Shown: positions 39,247 to 49,155, numbered from the stretch's first letter. The stretch: 64,000 nt of DNA from Marispirochaeta aestuarii (GCF_002087085.1 NZ_MWQY01000003.1:1-64000); one strand, 5' to 3'. Numbers and translations are program-made. Notes: generated by a model from the letters alone, not told the origin.

Positions 39247-39987
39247 CTATTGAAAATAACCAATCAGTGCAAGCATGGAGCTGAACTTTTGCGGACCCTG
39301 CCGACGGAAGGAACCGAACTCCGGGTTGCAGCAGGTGCAGGGATTGTAATAATACACAGACGTGACTTCAAGCTTTTCAGCAATACCAAGGTTCGCCTGC
39401 AGAAGAGAAAGAAAATAATGCCCTTCTTCTTCCCTGACAGCTCTGCCGCCGAAGGACGCCCGGAACAGATTATACCGTTCCCGGTCGACCTGGTAACAGC
39501 AATCAGCTATGGAGGGACCCAGAAAAACTGTGATCTCCTCTTTTCGTTCCCGGGGAGAATAACGAAGAAGGGCTTCCGCGAGGATTCCAGTCCCTTTCCA
39601 GCCGGAATGAAGCAGTATAATCTCTCCGATTTTTCTGTGCCATATATATACGGGCATGCAGTCAGCGACGGTCGCCGAAAGGAATCCCGGCCCCCGGGGC
39701 ATGCGAAGACCGTCCCCGGTCTGAACAGGGGGATTCCGCAGTGTCTTATCAGATACAGGATTCACGAGCTTTGTATGCTGCTGCAGCTGGGCGTGGACGG
39801 GCACCTCTATTCCAAGATTATCGTACAGGCGCTGCCGGTGTTCCGGCCCCCGGGAATCTTTCCAGCTCATGGAACCGGCTTCCACGGTGCTGAGGGCAAG
39901 AAAGGGAGCGTCATCACCATCCGAGAGCAGTCGGAACTCAATGTGGTCCCGGTTTCTGAGGACCGAGGATTCAGGAAGACCGGGCAT
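39247..39987 (-). CDS. pgeF: PgeF/YfiH-type multicopper-like purine nucleosidase family protein
   Basis: 246 residues. Metal-site residues are His71 (LQQHTK), Cys110 (TVADCMPVY) and His127 (LLHSGWKGT). GPSIADCCYQVDRE is also typical, and a C-terminal CTCCNPEFGSFRR matches the family end. Members were first called laccases and are now assigned purine-nucleoside cleavage or correction of peptidoglycan precursors. Which of these applies here cannot be told. It overlaps the DUF5312 gene by 17 nt. Confidence 0.85.
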   Translation of the reverse strand: MPGLPESSVLRNRDHIEFRLLSDGDDAPFLALSTVEAGSMSWKDSRGPEHRQRLYDNLGIEVPVHAQLQQHTKLVNPVSDKTLRNPPVQTGDGLRMPRGPGFLSATVADCMPVYIWHRKIGEIILLHSGWKGTGILAEALLRYSPRERKEEITVFLGPSIADCCYQVDRERYNLFRASFGGRAVREEEGHYFLSLLQANLGIAEKLEVTSVYYYNPCTCCNPEFGSFRRQGPQKFSSMLALIGYFQ

Positions 39988-41692
39988 AATTTTCTTCCAG
40001 GCTTATCATGTCCGCAAGAATCCTGCGTCCTTCGGAGACAATATGTGACACGGATCCAAGCTCCTTTAAAAAGGCTTCGTTATTACGTCCGCCGATGTAC
40101 CCGAGGTTCGAAAGGGTATCGAAGCGTCCGCCTTTTTCCCCGTGGAGGATTCCCTCCAGTACGGAAGACAAAAGAGATATGTGTTCGAGACCGGTATTCA
40201 GAATGCGCCTGGCCCGCTTGTCCGCATCGACGGCCACTTTGGCGGCTTTTTTCTGCCGCAGGGTTTTGGACGGTACATCGGAAGCTATGGAGACAAGCAG
40301 CCTGCCACCCTCCCCGGCGGGTGCAAGATAATCACTGGGTTCGGATATGTTTTCCGCCAGCAGATGGAGACCATTGTAGGCTTCCGAATAGTCCTCGCTG
40401 TTCTGGGCCTTGTAGAACTCCCCGTCAATCAGCAGCTGTTTGAGCACAATGTTGATCTTTAACGAAAACAGGTGATCCAGGAATTGGGCCAGAAAGGCGA
40501 TCGAACCTTCATGAACAAAGTCCACGGGCACGGGGAGAACGCCCTCCTGATAATACGCCAGGGGCGTAAGTTTCTGTCTGCCGACCAGCAGTTTCGCCTG
40601 ATCCATGGTGCTCTCATATTCCCGGGAGAGCAGATAACGCCGGGCTTCCCCTTTCAGTTTCTGCTTCCAGAAGGAACGAAAAAGTCCGATCCATTCCTCA
40701 CCGGCGGATACGGGTTTCAGAAAAACATTGGCCTTTCCCGAGGCAAGACGAAGGATATCGTAGAGGGGAATGGATCGATAGAAATTCCGTATTCCCCTTA
40801 AGCCCTCGCTTGCCTGGGCTATCTCTTTTTTCAGGTCTTCCAGGACGGAACCGTGGTCGGCCTCCTCCTGGTCGGGCCGGGTCACGATAAAGAGAGATTC
40901 GATAAGGCCCGGCGAAGCGGAACAGTTCATGCTGTGGAAAATCCGCATCAACTGACTCAGGGGTTCCCGAATTTCAGCCGCCGGGCACCCTTCATCCTGC
41001 CCGGCAGCTGCATATTTATTCTTGATCTTTTCATAGGGAAAATAGACAAGTTCACTCAGAATCTGCAGACACCTCGAGTCCTGACTGAGCTTTGACTTTT
41101 CCTCGGGGGTCAATTCAAACAGAATATCTTCGAACTGATTATAGAGCAGCTTTGCCAGCTCCTTTTCGTCATCATTGTCCAATTCGGCGGCGAACTTTTC
41201 CGGGACGCAGGTATCCCGTATACGCTGATCGACATGGGGAAGATCCTGATTGATAATGAGGGCAAAGAGTTCTTCTTTTTTCTGAACGCTAAGACGCGAA
41301 AGAGGCAGCATGAAGACCTGCACCGCTTTTCGCAGCTTTTTTACTTCTTCCAGAAAAGCACCGCTCAGGGTACTTCGGGAATAATCGTAAAGCCCGGGAA
41401 AAGCGGAATCCACCTCATGGTAAATCCGGCGCATTACCGTATCTTCAATTACCTCAATCCTGGTAAGGGGAGTAAAAAGAGTCCTGAAAAAAACGATGAG
41501 CTTCTGGAAAAAGGTGAAGGAGCTGTATTCGCTCTCGAGATTAACCGTCTGGGGTTCATCTTCCAGGGCATGAACCGGTTCCGCTTCACTTTCGAGCATC
41601 TTCGTAAGGCGCACCAGCATGGCCTGGCGTTCTTCCCGGGATAATTCACGAACAAGACGATCGAAGCCGGATGTACCCTGCTCTGCACGCAT
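39971..41692 (-). CDS. Spirochaete conserved protein (DUF5312-like)
   Basis: 573 residues, mainly helical and soluble, without signal peptide or clear membrane helix (FFQKLIVFFRTLF at about 60-72 is amphipathic rather than a full helix). I associate it with the spirochaete DUF5312 family from memory; its function is unknown. It heads the DUF5312-pgeF-argS unit. The ATG has aagctc directly in front, thus no Shine-Dalgarno, and the -10 ends 6 nt upstream, giving a leaderless-type start. Confidence 0.6.
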   Translation of the reverse strand: MRAEQGTSGFDRLVRELSREERQAMLVRLTKMLESEAEPVHALEDEPQTVNLESEYSSFTFFQKLIVFFRTLFTPLTRIEVIEDTVMRRIYHEVDSAFPGLYDYSRSTLSGAFLEEVKKLRKAVQVFMLPLSRLSVQKKEELFALIINQDLPHVDQRIRDTCVPEKFAAELDNDDEKELAKLLYNQFEDILFELTPEEKSKLSQDSRCLQILSELVYFPYEKIKNKYAAAGQDEGCPAAEIREPLSQLMRIFHSMNCSASPGLIESLFIVTRPDQEEADHGSVLEDLKKEIAQASEGLRGIRNFYRSIPLYDILRLASGKANVFLKPVSAGEEWIGLFRSFWKQKLKGEARRYLLSREYESTMDQAKLLVGRQKLTPLAYYQEGVLPVPVDFVHEGSIAFLAQFLDHLFSLKINIVLKQLLIDGEFYKAQNSEDYSEAYNGLHLLAENISEPSDYLAPAGEGGRLLVSIASDVPSKTLRQKKAAKVAVDADKRARRILNTGLEHISLLSSVLEGILHGEKGGRFDTLSNLGYIGGRNNEAFLKELGSVSHIVSEGRRILADMISLEENYARSS

Positions 41693-41698
41693 GAGCTT

Positions 41699-41727
41699 AT
41701 TCTAGGTTATCTGGCTGGACTGGTCAA
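41699..41727 (-). promoter_or_regulatory. Promoter of DUF5312-pgeF-argS, leaderless type
   Basis: On the minus strand TTGACC (41722-41727), a 17-nt spacer and TAGAAT (41699-41704), then 6 nt to the ATG. It is divergent from the ilv leader promoter, whose -35 starts 36 bp away. Confidence 0.68.
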
Positions 41728-41762
41728 GTTCCGCATTTTTTGCCTTTTTTAAAACTTTTTCC

Positions 41763-41791
41763 TTGACAACCCCTGAACATTAGGGTATCTC
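41763..41791 (+). promoter_or_regulatory. ilv operon promoter
   Basis: A perfect TTGACA (41763-41768), 17-nt spacer and TATCTC (41786-41791), then 7 nt to the leader-peptide ATG. Transcription would begin at or beside that ATG. Confidence 0.65.
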
Positions 41792-41798
41792 ATTAACA

Positions 41799-41882
41799 AT
41801 GCTTTTTAATATTCTAAGCCTTATTATTATTCTCCCCATTATTCTGATTATCAGCCCTCAATCGCGGGGAGAATATGCCTAG
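41799..41882 (+). CDS. ilvL: ilv operon leader peptide (attenuation)
   Basis: 27 codons and a TAG. It holds 8 Ile and 5 Leu but no Val, with Ile runs at residues 9-11, 14-15 and 17-18. It ends just before overlapping hairpins and a terminator that precede ilvB. This is the classic layout of ribosome-mediated attenuation: slow Ile decoding should free an antiterminator. The lack of Val suggests Ile, with Leu second, is the sensed amino acid. No Shine-Dalgarno is present at a normal distance (aggg is 13 nt away), so it may be translated from a leaderless 5' end. Confidence 0.85.
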   Translation: MLFNILSLIIILPIILIISPQSRGEYA

Positions 41883-41941
41883 GGCTTTTCAATAGCCGAT
41901 AACAGGCCGTTCTTCCTGCGGGAAGAACGGCCTTTTTTTTT
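41832..41941 (+). promoter_or_regulatory. ilv attenuator: pause hairpin, antiterminator and terminator
   Basis: Pause stem: ctcccc (41832-41837) pairs with ggggag (41866-41871). Antiterminator: gcct (41877-41880) with aggc (41904-41907), plus inner ggct (41883-41886) with agcc (41894-41897). Terminator: aggccgttcttcc with ggaagaacggcct around tgcg/g (41904-41932), then nine T to 41941. The antiterminator takes the 5' edge of the terminator stem, so the two are mutually exclusive. Confidence 0.82.
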
Positions 41942-41990
41942 CAGGGACCCAGAGCGACGGGTTTTCCCATCCGAGAGAAAGGAGCAGTGC

Positions 41991-43739
41991 TTGAAAGGTA
42001 CGGAAGTCATTGTAGAAGCATTAAAAAAGGAGCGGGTCGAAATTGTCTTCGGGTATCCCGGAGGGGCGGTGATCCCGCTCTTTGATCAGTTGTACGGGGA
42101 GAAGTCTATCCGGCTGGTCCTGACCCGTCACGAGCAGGCTGCAGTCCATGCCGCTGATGGTTATGCGCGATCCACCGGCAGGCCCGGCGTCTGTATTGTA
42201 ACCAGCGGCCCGGGAGCAACAAACACGGTAACCGGTCTGGCAACGGCTAATTTTGACAGTGTTCCTCTTGTCTGTATTTCCGGACAGGTTCCGCGACAGA
42301 TGATCGGGAACGACGCCTTTCAGGAAGCTGACACTGTAGGCATCACCCGGCCGGTAACCAAGCATAATTATCTTGTGACGGATGTGGACAAGCTGGGAAG
42401 AATTGTGCGGGAAGGCTTCTTTATTGCCTCTTCCGGCCGTCCCGGTCCGGTTGTAATCGATGTCCCCAAGGACATCATGACCTCGGACACCCGTAAAGCA
42501 ATTCCGGAAACCGTTCATATCCGGGGTTACAACCCGGTAACCAGCGGACATGCTGTGCAGATCAAGCGTGCCGCAACGGCAATCAATAAAGCCCGTCGGC
42601 CCCTGATTTTTGCCGGCGGTGGCCTGCACATTGCCAATGCCGCTGAGGAACTGAAGGAGCTCCTGGAAAAAATCAGCGTTCCAATGGTTACCAGCCTTAT
42701 GGGCATAGGGGCCGTTCCGGCGGACCATCCCCTGAACCTGGGAATGATAGGGATGCACGGCAGCTATGCTGCGAACATGGCTGTCCAGAAGGCGGACCTT
42801 CTTCTTGGCATAGGCGTACGTTTCGATGACCGGGCCACCGGAGATCTCTCCCGTTTTGCGCCTGAAGCACAGATTATCCATATCGACATCGACCCTGCGG
42901 CAATAGCCCGGAACGTTCCGGTATCGATACCCATAGTCGGAGATGCGAAACAAACCCTCACCGATCTTATGCCTCTGGTGGAACGCAGGGCCCCGGAGGA
43001 GTGGCTTGCTGAAGTCCGGAACTGGTCGAAGTACTACAAAAGCCTGGACGAGGTCAGTACAGACAACTCCGATGACCTGACAGCCAGACGAACCATTCAG
43101 CTTCTGGGAAAAACATTTCCCGATGCGATTGTCTCCACCGAGGTCGGCCAGAACCAGATGTGGGCCGCCCAGTTTTTTCCTTTTACCAGGAGCAGAAGCT
43201 GGCTTACCTCCGGGGGCCTGGGTACAATGGGATACGGATTTCCCGCCGCCATCGGCGCACAGGCAGGCAACCCCGACCAGAAGGTCCTTGTGATTGCGGG
43301 GGACGGATCTATACAGATGAACATCCAGGAACTCGCCACTGCGGTTCTGGACGGATTTCCCGTCATTATCGCGATCCTGAACAACGGCTACCTGGGAATG
43401 GTACGCCAGTGGCAGGAGCTTTTTTATAACCGGCGTTACGCAAAAACCTGCCTCGAAGCCGGTATCGACTGTCCTCCGGACTGTTCGGATCCGCGGGTTC
43501 CAGGGGCAGGCTGCCCGCCCTATGTACCGGATTTCGTCGCTCTGGCTGAAGCCTACGGAGCGGTGGGATTACGGGCGGCCACTGTCAGTGAAGCAGTGAA
43601 GGCAGTAGAGACTGCTGCGGCAGAGAAAGACCGGCCGGTAATCATCGATTTCATCATCCCCAGGGAGGAGAACGTCTGGCCCATGGTAGCCCCCGGTGCG
43701 GCACTCCACGAGATGCTGGGAAAAGGAGGCCCCCTGTGA
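41991..43739 (+). CDS. ilvB: Acetolactate synthase large subunit
   Basis: 582 residues. RHEQAAVHAADGYAR contains the catalytic Glu48, and GDGSIQMNIQELATA with ILNNGYLG is the thiamine diphosphate motif. It makes acetolactate or acetohydroxybutyrate for Val, Leu and Ile. The start is TTG, fixed by aaaggag 5 nt before it. A cysteine-rich insert (C-x6-C-x3-C and a later CPPY; nt about 43447-43520) sits before PDFVALAEAYG, where E. coli has a short loop. It overlaps ilvN by 4 nt. Confidence 0.96.
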   Translation: MKGTEVIVEALKKERVEIVFGYPGGAVIPLFDQLYGEKSIRLVLTRHEQAAVHAADGYARSTGRPGVCIVTSGPGATNTVTGLATANFDSVPLVCISGQVPRQMIGNDAFQEADTVGITRPVTKHNYLVTDVDKLGRIVREGFFIASSGRPGPVVIDVPKDIMTSDTRKAIPETVHIRGYNPVTSGHAVQIKRAATAINKARRPLIFAGGGLHIANAAEELKELLEKISVPMVTSLMGIGAVPADHPLNLGMIGMHGSYAANMAVQKADLLLGIGVRFDDRATGDLSRFAPEAQIIHIDIDPAAIARNVPVSIPIVGDAKQTLTDLMPLVERRAPEEWLAEVRNWSKYYKSLDEVSTDNSDDLTARRTIQLLGKTFPDAIVSTEVGQNQMWAAQFFPFTRSRSWLTSGGLGTMGYGFPAAIGAQAGNPDQKVLVIAGDGSIQMNIQELATAVLDGFPVIIAILNNGYLGMVRQWQELFYNRRYAKTCLEAGIDCPPDCSDPRVPGAGCPPYVPDFVALAEAYGAVGLRAATVSEAVKAVETAAAEKDRPVIIDFIIPREENVWPMVAPGAALHEMLGKGGPL

Positions 43740-44245
43740 AGCATACTATATCTCTTCTGGTGGAAAACCACGAAGGAGTCCTTTCAAGAATAGCCGGACT
43801 GTTTTCCGGACGGGGCTACAACCTGGAAAGCTTTACCGCGGGACCCTCGGTGGATCCCAGCATGACCCGCATAACCCTTGTCTGCGGCGGGGACGACCAG
43901 ATAATCGATCAGATAAAGAAGCAGCTGAACAGGCTCATCGATATCATAAAGGTCGTGGATTTGACCGAAAGTCCAACCGTAGACAGGGAACTCGCCCTGG
44001 TCCGGGTAAAAGCAAAAAGCGGTGCCAGGGGAGAGATTTTTCAGATCGCGGATATCTTCCGCGCCAAGGTCATGGATGTAGCCAGCGAATCCATCATGCT
44101 GGAACTGACAGGTTCGTCGGATAAGATTGACGACTTTATCGCTCTTTTGGGAGACTTTTCCATCCTCGAGTTTGCCCGGAGCGGAATCGTATCCATGTCC
44201 AGAGGTAAAAAGGAACAACGCGGCCCCTCAGCCGCTAAACAATAG
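43736..44245 (+). CDS. ilvN: Acetolactate synthase small (regulatory) subunit
   Basis: 169 residues. The N-terminal ACT domain starts HTISLLVENHEGVLSRIAGLFSGRGYNLESF, which has the valine-binding loop region; the C-terminal half (about 80-160) is the second IlvN domain. It activates IlvB and confers feedback inhibition by branched-chain amino acids. The GTG start overlaps the end of ilvB by 4 nt (GTGA). Confidence 0.95.
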   Translation: MKHTISLLVENHEGVLSRIAGLFSGRGYNLESFTAGPSVDPSMTRITLVCGGDDQIIDQIKKQLNRLIDIIKVVDLTESPTVDRELALVRVKAKSGARGEIFQIADIFRAKVMDVASESIMLELTGSSDKIDDFIALLGDFSILEFARSGIVSMSRGKKEQRGPSAAKQ

Positions 44246-44269
44246 CTGACTTTTTTCAGGAGATTCAGG

Positions 44270-45847
44270 ATGAACAAAATTACAGTGTATGATACGACCC
44301 TTCGTGACGGTATGCAGGGAATAGAGGTAAGCTTTACCCTGCAGGACAAACTGGCGATATCCCACGCCCTGGATGATATCGGGGTCGACTATATCGAAGG
44401 AGGTTTTCCCCTTTCCAACGAGAAGGAGGAGGCCTTTTTCAACCAGGTGAAAAAGGAGAAATTCAGTCACGCGAAAATTGTCGCCTTCGGCTCCACCCGC
44501 CACGCCGGAAAAAAGGCTGCCGAGGATGCCCATATCCAGGCCCTGCTCAACGCAGAAACCGAGACTGTTGTGGTGGTGGGTAAAACCTGGAAGGCTCACG
44601 TGGAAAAGGTCCTCCGTACCGATACTGAAGAAAACCTGGAAATGATCCGGGACTCCATATTCTACCTTAAATCCAGGGGCAGGGAGGTATTCTTTGACCT
44701 GGAGCATTTCTTTGACGGATACCGGGATGATCCCGACTACGCCCTTCGGGTTCTGCAGGCCGGTTCCGATGCAGGAGCGGATTGCCTTGTCATGTGCGAC
44801 ACAAACGGCGGAGTGCTGCCCCATGAAGTGGAACAATTTATCCGGGAAATTCCGCGGGATAAGCTTGCACCCCTGGGAGTACATTTTCATGATGACTCCG
44901 GTGTCGCGACGGCAAACAGCCTGACAGGAATCCGCTCCGGGGCAATCCACATCCAGGGAACCATTAACGGATGGGGAGAGCGCTGCGGAAACGCAAACCT
45001 CTGCGTTGTCGTGCCGAACCTGGCCCTTAAATGCGGGTACGAAGTGAACATGAGCCGTAATCTGGAGCACCTGACCTCCCTATCCCGTTTTGTGGCTGAA
45101 AAAGCCAACATTATCCCGGAAAAACGTCAGCCCTATGTGGGGATTGCGGCCTTCAGCCATAAGGCAGGCCAGCATGCGGATGTCATAGCCAAGGCGCCGG
45201 AGCTCATGGAGCACATTGACGGGGCAAAGGTTGGAAACGAACGGAGAATACTCCTGTCGGAACTGGCGGGAAAATCATCGGTCCTTCCCAAGCTGAAGAA
45301 ATACGGAAAGTTCGACCGGAACTCCAAGGAGGTCCTCTCCATAACAAAACTGCTGAAAGAGAAGGAAAACCAGGGCTACGAGTACGAAGCCGCGGAAGCA
45401 TCCTTCGACCTGCTTGTCCGCAAACATCTGGACCGCTATCGGCCGATGCTGGAACTGGACAACTACCACCTGGAGAGCTACAAAACCGGGGATACCCCCT
45501 CAAAGACGGTGGGCAGAATTTTCATGCGAATTGACAGGCGCCAGGTTATGGGTGCCGGAGTCGGTATTGGACCGGTGGAAACCCTGGACGCCGCCCTGAG
45601 GGACGCCCTGCTCCCCTTCTACCCCTTCATCGAAAAGATCAGCCTTATAGACTACAAGGTGCGTGTATTGAATCCCCAGGAAGCTGCGGCTTCAAAGGTC
45701 CGGGTATTTATAACCTCCACCGACCACAAGGAGAACAGCTGGGATACCGTGGGGGTTTCCGAGAATATAGTGGAGGCCTCCTGGGACGCCATCGTTGAGA
45801 GTTTCGAGTATTATTATAATACGTATATGGATAAACATAAGACCTAG
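44270..45847 (+). CDS. cimA: (R)-citramalate synthase
   Basis: 525 residues. YDTTLRDGMQGIEVSF, YIEGGFPLSNEKEEAFF, AFGSTRHAGKKAAED, FFDLEHFFDGYRDDP and VMCDTNGGVLPHE follow the CimA branch of the isopropylmalate/homocitrate synthase family rather than LeuA. The C-terminal LeuA-dimer regulatory domain covers about 390-520. It condenses pyruvate and acetyl-CoA to citramalate, so 2-oxobutyrate and isoleucine come from pyruvate instead of threonine. caggag lies 9 nt upstream. It follows ilvN by 24 nt and shares the Ile-sensing attenuator. Confidence 0.9.
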   Translation: MNKITVYDTTLRDGMQGIEVSFTLQDKLAISHALDDIGVDYIEGGFPLSNEKEEAFFNQVKKEKFSHAKIVAFGSTRHAGKKAAEDAHIQALLNAETETVVVVGKTWKAHVEKVLRTDTEENLEMIRDSIFYLKSRGREVFFDLEHFFDGYRDDPDYALRVLQAGSDAGADCLVMCDTNGGVLPHEVEQFIREIPRDKLAPLGVHFHDDSGVATANSLTGIRSGAIHIQGTINGWGERCGNANLCVVVPNLALKCGYEVNMSRNLEHLTSLSRFVAEKANIIPEKRQPYVGIAAFSHKAGQHADVIAKAPELMEHIDGAKVGNERRILLSELAGKSSVLPKLKKYGKFDRNSKEVLSITKLLKEKENQGYEYEAAEASFDLLVRKHLDRYRPMLELDNYHLESYKTGDTPSKTVGRIFMRIDRRQVMGAGVGIGPVETLDAALRDALLPFYPFIEKISLIDYKVRVLNPQEAAASKVRVFITSTDHKENSWDTVGVSENIVEASWDAIVESFEYYYNTYMDKHKT

Positions 45848-45882
45848 GGGAACTTCTGCAGCCGCCGGATTTCTCAAAAAAC

Positions 45883-45921
45883 AAGAAAAGGAGCCTGGCC
45901 GCAAGGACGGCTCCTTTTCTT
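45883..45921. terminator. Bidirectional terminator between cimA and carB
   Basis: aagaaaaggagcc (45883-45895) and ggctccttttctt (45909-45921) form a perfect 13-bp stem whose arms carry A and T tracts, so it can end both the ilv operon (plus) and carAB (minus). Confidence 0.85.
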
Positions 45922-45936
45922 ATGTTCTCAACAGTA

Positions 45937-48900
45937 TTACTGCCCGGTAAACCCCTCCGTCTCCAGAGGCCGGACCATAACCTCGCCGCCCGAAAGGTAC
46001 TTTATCCCTTCAATTGCCGCCAGGGCAGCTGATGTGGTGGTCGTGTAGGGTACCTTGTGCCGGACCGCCTGGATGCGGATGTCATGGTCCCCGTATTGGG
46101 AGTTCCTGCCCAGAGGTGTATTGATAATCAGGGAGAAACGCCCTGATTTTATGTGGTCGATAACATTGGGGTGTCCTTCGTGAATCTTCAGGACCACCTC
46201 GGCGAAGATCCCCCGGCCGAACAGGTAATCCGCCGTTCCCCGGGTGGCGGCAATCTCGAAACCGCATGCTTTGAGTTCCCGCACAATGGGAAGTATGGTC
46301 TCCCGGTCGTTCTGGTGGACTGAAACCAGGGCTCTGCCGGTGGTGGGAAGCACACTGCCCACGGCGGCCTGGGCTTTCGCGAAAGCCTCGCCGAAGCTGG
46401 CGCCGGTACCGATAACCTCTCCGGTGGACCGCATCTCCGGTCCCAGCAGGGGATCCACCAGGGCAAAGCGGTCAAAGCTGAAAACAGCCTCTTTTACAGC
46501 CCATCCGGTGATGCAGTGTCCTTCGCCCATGCCGTTTTTGCAGAGACCCTGCTGTTCAAGATCGATCCCCTGCCACAGCAGCACCCCGGCCTTGACCAGG
46601 TTGACCCCGGAAGCCTTCGACAGAAAGGGAACCGTCCGGGATGCCCGGGGATTTACCTCCAGTACATAGAGCCGATCACCTTTTACTGCGAACTGAATGT
46701 TCAGAAAACCCTTTACCTGAATCTCCCTGGCAATCTTCGCCGTCGCCTCTTTCATTTCCGAAAGGATTTCGGGGCTCGATTTATAGGGGGGAAAAACGCA
46801 GGCTGAATCGCCGGAGTGAACCCCCGCGGCCTCGATATGCTGCATGATCCCTGAGATATAGACGTTTTTGCCGTCCGACAGGGCATCCAGATCATATTCA
46901 AAGGCGTCCTCCAGGAACTGATCCACCAGGACCGGCCGTTCCTTCGACATGGGCAGTTCCTGCTTCAGGAACTCCTCCAGTTCATCCTCGCTGTAGGCAA
47001 TAAACATGCTTCTGCCCCCCAGCACGAAGGAGGGACGAAGCAGCACCGGGAAACCGATCTCCCTGGAAAAGCGTTTTACCTCCGCCGCATCCGCGGCCAT
47101 CCGGTTCTCCGGCTGCCTGAGTTTGAGTTTTTTCAGCAGAGCAGTAAAGAGTCCCCGGTCTTCGGCATCGAAGATACTTTTTACGCTGGTTCCGACGATG
47201 TTGGCTCCCGCCGCCTCGAGCTCTTCAGCAAGATTCAGGGGAGTCTGTCCGCCAAGCTGTACCAGCACATCCCTGACCCCTTCTTTTTTCATGATGGATT
47301 TAACATGCTCGGCGTTCAGAGGTTCGATATACAACCGGTCGGAGATATTGAAATCCGTGGACACCGTCTCGGGATTGGAGTTTACGATAATCGATTTTAC
47401 TCCCTCTTCGCGATAGGCCAGGGAAGCCAGGGTACAGCAGGTATCGAACTCGAGACCCTGACCTATACGGTTCGGTCCGGAGGCAAGTATTATTACCCCC
47501 TGCCCTGTCACCGCTTCGCCCTCGTCTATTTCTCCATAGGTGGAGTAAAAATAGGGGGTCTCGGCGGTGAACTCTCCGGCACAGGTATCTACAAAATGAT
47601 ACCCCGCCTCAATCCCCTCGGATTCCCGTTTTTTCGCCACCTCCGTCTCTGTCTGTCCGCTTATGGTGGCGATACGTTTATCCGAGAGACCCATGCGTTT
47701 GGCCCTGAGAAGCAGGTCGCCGCCAAGGTGGCCCGCCGCCAGCTCATCCTCCAGTTCCACCTGCTTCAGCATATAGTGCAGAAACCAGGGATCGAACATG
47801 GTTCTCTCCTGAAGCCGTTTGAGAGCCCGTTTTCCTTCCCGCTTGAGTACCGTGAAAGCCGCGAAGATCCTCCGGGGGTGCAGGGTATCCAGCATGGCAT
47901 CGAGTCCGTCGTAACCGATGGAAAGTTCCTGAAGACCTTCGACCCCCAGCTCCGCGGAACGCAGGGCCTTGTTCAGGGCCTCAGGAAAGGTCCGTCCCAG
48001 GGCGAGGGATTCGCCCACGGATTTCATCTGGGTCCCCAGCTGTTTGTAACCCAGGGGAAACTTTTCCAGCTCGAAACGGGGAACCTTTACAGCCACGTAG
48101 TCCAGGGCCGGTTCGAAGCAGGAGACGGTTTTTCCGGTTATCTCGTTGGTTATCTCGTCCAGGGTATAACCGACGGCAAGCTTCGCACTGCAGCGGGCAA
48201 TGGGAAATCCCGTCGCCTTGCTTGCCAGGGCGGAAGAGCGGGATACCCGGGGATTCATCTCTATGATCACCAGCCTCCCGGTATCGGGCTTGACGGCGAA
48301 CTGAACGTTCGATCCGCCGCAATCCACCCCGACGGCCCGCAGGGTCTCGATGGAGGCGGTTCGCATAATCTGGTATTCCCTGTCGGAGAGGGTCTGAATA
48401 GGCGCTACGGTTATGCTGTCCCCGGTGTGGATACCCATGGGATCAAGATTCTCGATGGAACAGACAATCACTGCGTTATCCATCCGGTCCCGCATGACCT
48501 CCATCTCGAACTCCTTCCAGCCCAGAAGGGACTCCTCCACCAGGGCCTCGTGAACAGGGCTCTCTTCAAGGGCCCTGGAGACAAGGTCGTCAAGTTCCTC
48601 CATCTCGTAGGCGATGCTGCCCCCCATTCCTCCCAGGGTGTAACTGGGTCGTATGATCATGGGGAGTCCCACCTCCTCGGCAAGCGCCCGGGCTCCGGCC
48701 AGGTCTCTGGTCATTACCGAACGGGGGGTATCCAGTCCGATCTTTGTCGCCAGGTCCTTGAAGCGTCCCCGATCCTCCGCCAGGCGGATCGCTTCCACGG
48801 TGGCCCCGATCAGCTCGACCTTGTACCTGTCCAGGATTCCCCGGTCGTAGAGTTCCAGGGAGAGGTTAAGCCCGGTCTGGCCGCCCATGGTCGGCAGCAG

Positions 48901-49155
48901 TGCATCGGGACGCTCTTTTTCTATGATCTTTTCAACGTACTGGGGTTTGAGAGGTTCGGTATAGATAACGTCGGCGATGCCGGGGGTGGTCATGACGGTC
49001 GCGGGATTCGGGTTCACCAGAACGACCCGGTACCCCTCTTCCTTGAGGGCTGCCACTGCCTGGGTTCCGGAATAGTCGAATTCACAGGCCTGGCCGATTA
49101 CTATAGGACCTGAGCCTATAATCATAATGGTGGATAAATCTTTCCGTGCCGGCAT
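45937..49155 (-). CDS. carB: Carbamoyl-phosphate synthase large subunit
   Basis: 1072 residues, full length, with two homologous ATP-grasp halves ([24 protein letters not shown] near the N-terminus; [16 protein letters not shown] for the second half), and the C-terminal MGS allosteric domain (about 935-1060; [13 protein letters not shown]). It makes carbamoyl phosphate for arginine and pyrimidines. The start overlaps the carA stop by one base (TAATG). Confidence 0.97.
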   Translation of the reverse strand: MPARKDLSTIMIIGSGPIVIGQACEFDYSGTQAVAALKEEGYRVVLVNPNPATVMTTPGIADVIYTEPLKPQYVEKIIEKERPDALLPTMGGQTGLNLSLELYDRGILDRYKVELIGATVEAIRLAEDRGRFKDLATKIGLDTPRSVMTRDLAGARALAEEVGLPMIIRPSYTLGGMGGSIAYEMEELDDLVSRALEESPVHEALVEESLLGWKEFEMEVMRDRMDNAVIVCSIENLDPMGIHTGDSITVAPIQTLSDREYQIMRTASIETLRAVGVDCGGSNVQFAVKPDTGRLVIIEMNPRVSRSSALASKATGFPIARCSAKLAVGYTLDEITNEITGKTVSCFEPALDYVAVKVPRFELEKFPLGYKQLGTQMKSVGESLALGRTFPEALNKALRSAELGVEGLQELSIGYDGLDAMLDTLHPRRIFAAFTVLKREGKRALKRLQERTMFDPWFLHYMLKQVELEDELAAGHLGGDLLLRAKRMGLSDKRIATISGQTETEVAKKRESEGIEAGYHFVDTCAGEFTAETPYFYSTYGEIDEGEAVTGQGVIILASGPNRIGQGLEFDTCCTLASLAYREEGVKSIIVNSNPETVSTDFNISDRLYIEPLNAEHVKSIMKKEGVRDVLVQLGGQTPLNLAEELEAAGANIVGTSVKSIFDAEDRGLFTALLKKLKLRQPENRMAADAAEVKRFSREIGFPVLLRPSFVLGGRSMFIAYSEDELEEFLKQELPMSKERPVLVDQFLEDAFEYDLDALSDGKNVYISGIMQHIEAAGVHSGDSACVFPPYKSSPEILSEMKEATAKIAREIQVKGFLNIQFAVKGDRLYVLEVNPRASRTVPFLSKASGVNLVKAGVLLWQGIDLEQQGLCKNGMGEGHCITGWAVKEAVFSFDRFALVDPLLGPEMRSTGEVIGTGASFGEAFAKAQAAVGSVLPTTGRALVSVHQNDRETILPIVRELKACGFEIAATRGTADYLFGRGIFAEVVLKIHEGHPNVIDHIKSGRFSLIINTPLGRNSQYGDHDIRIQAVRHKVPYTTTTSAALAAIEGIKYLSGGEVMVRPLETEGFTGQ

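Noticed and set aside
38773-40443. 556-codon open frame on the plus strand opposite argS, pgeF and the DUF5312 gene
   Set aside because: It crosses three real genes on the other strand and its translation is Arg/Pro/Cys-rich without a family match.
47305-49113. 602-codon open frame on the plus strand opposite carB
   Set aside because: It mirrors the strongly conserved carB gene, has no recognisable domain, promoter or Shine-Dalgarno, and reflects codon bias on the other strand.
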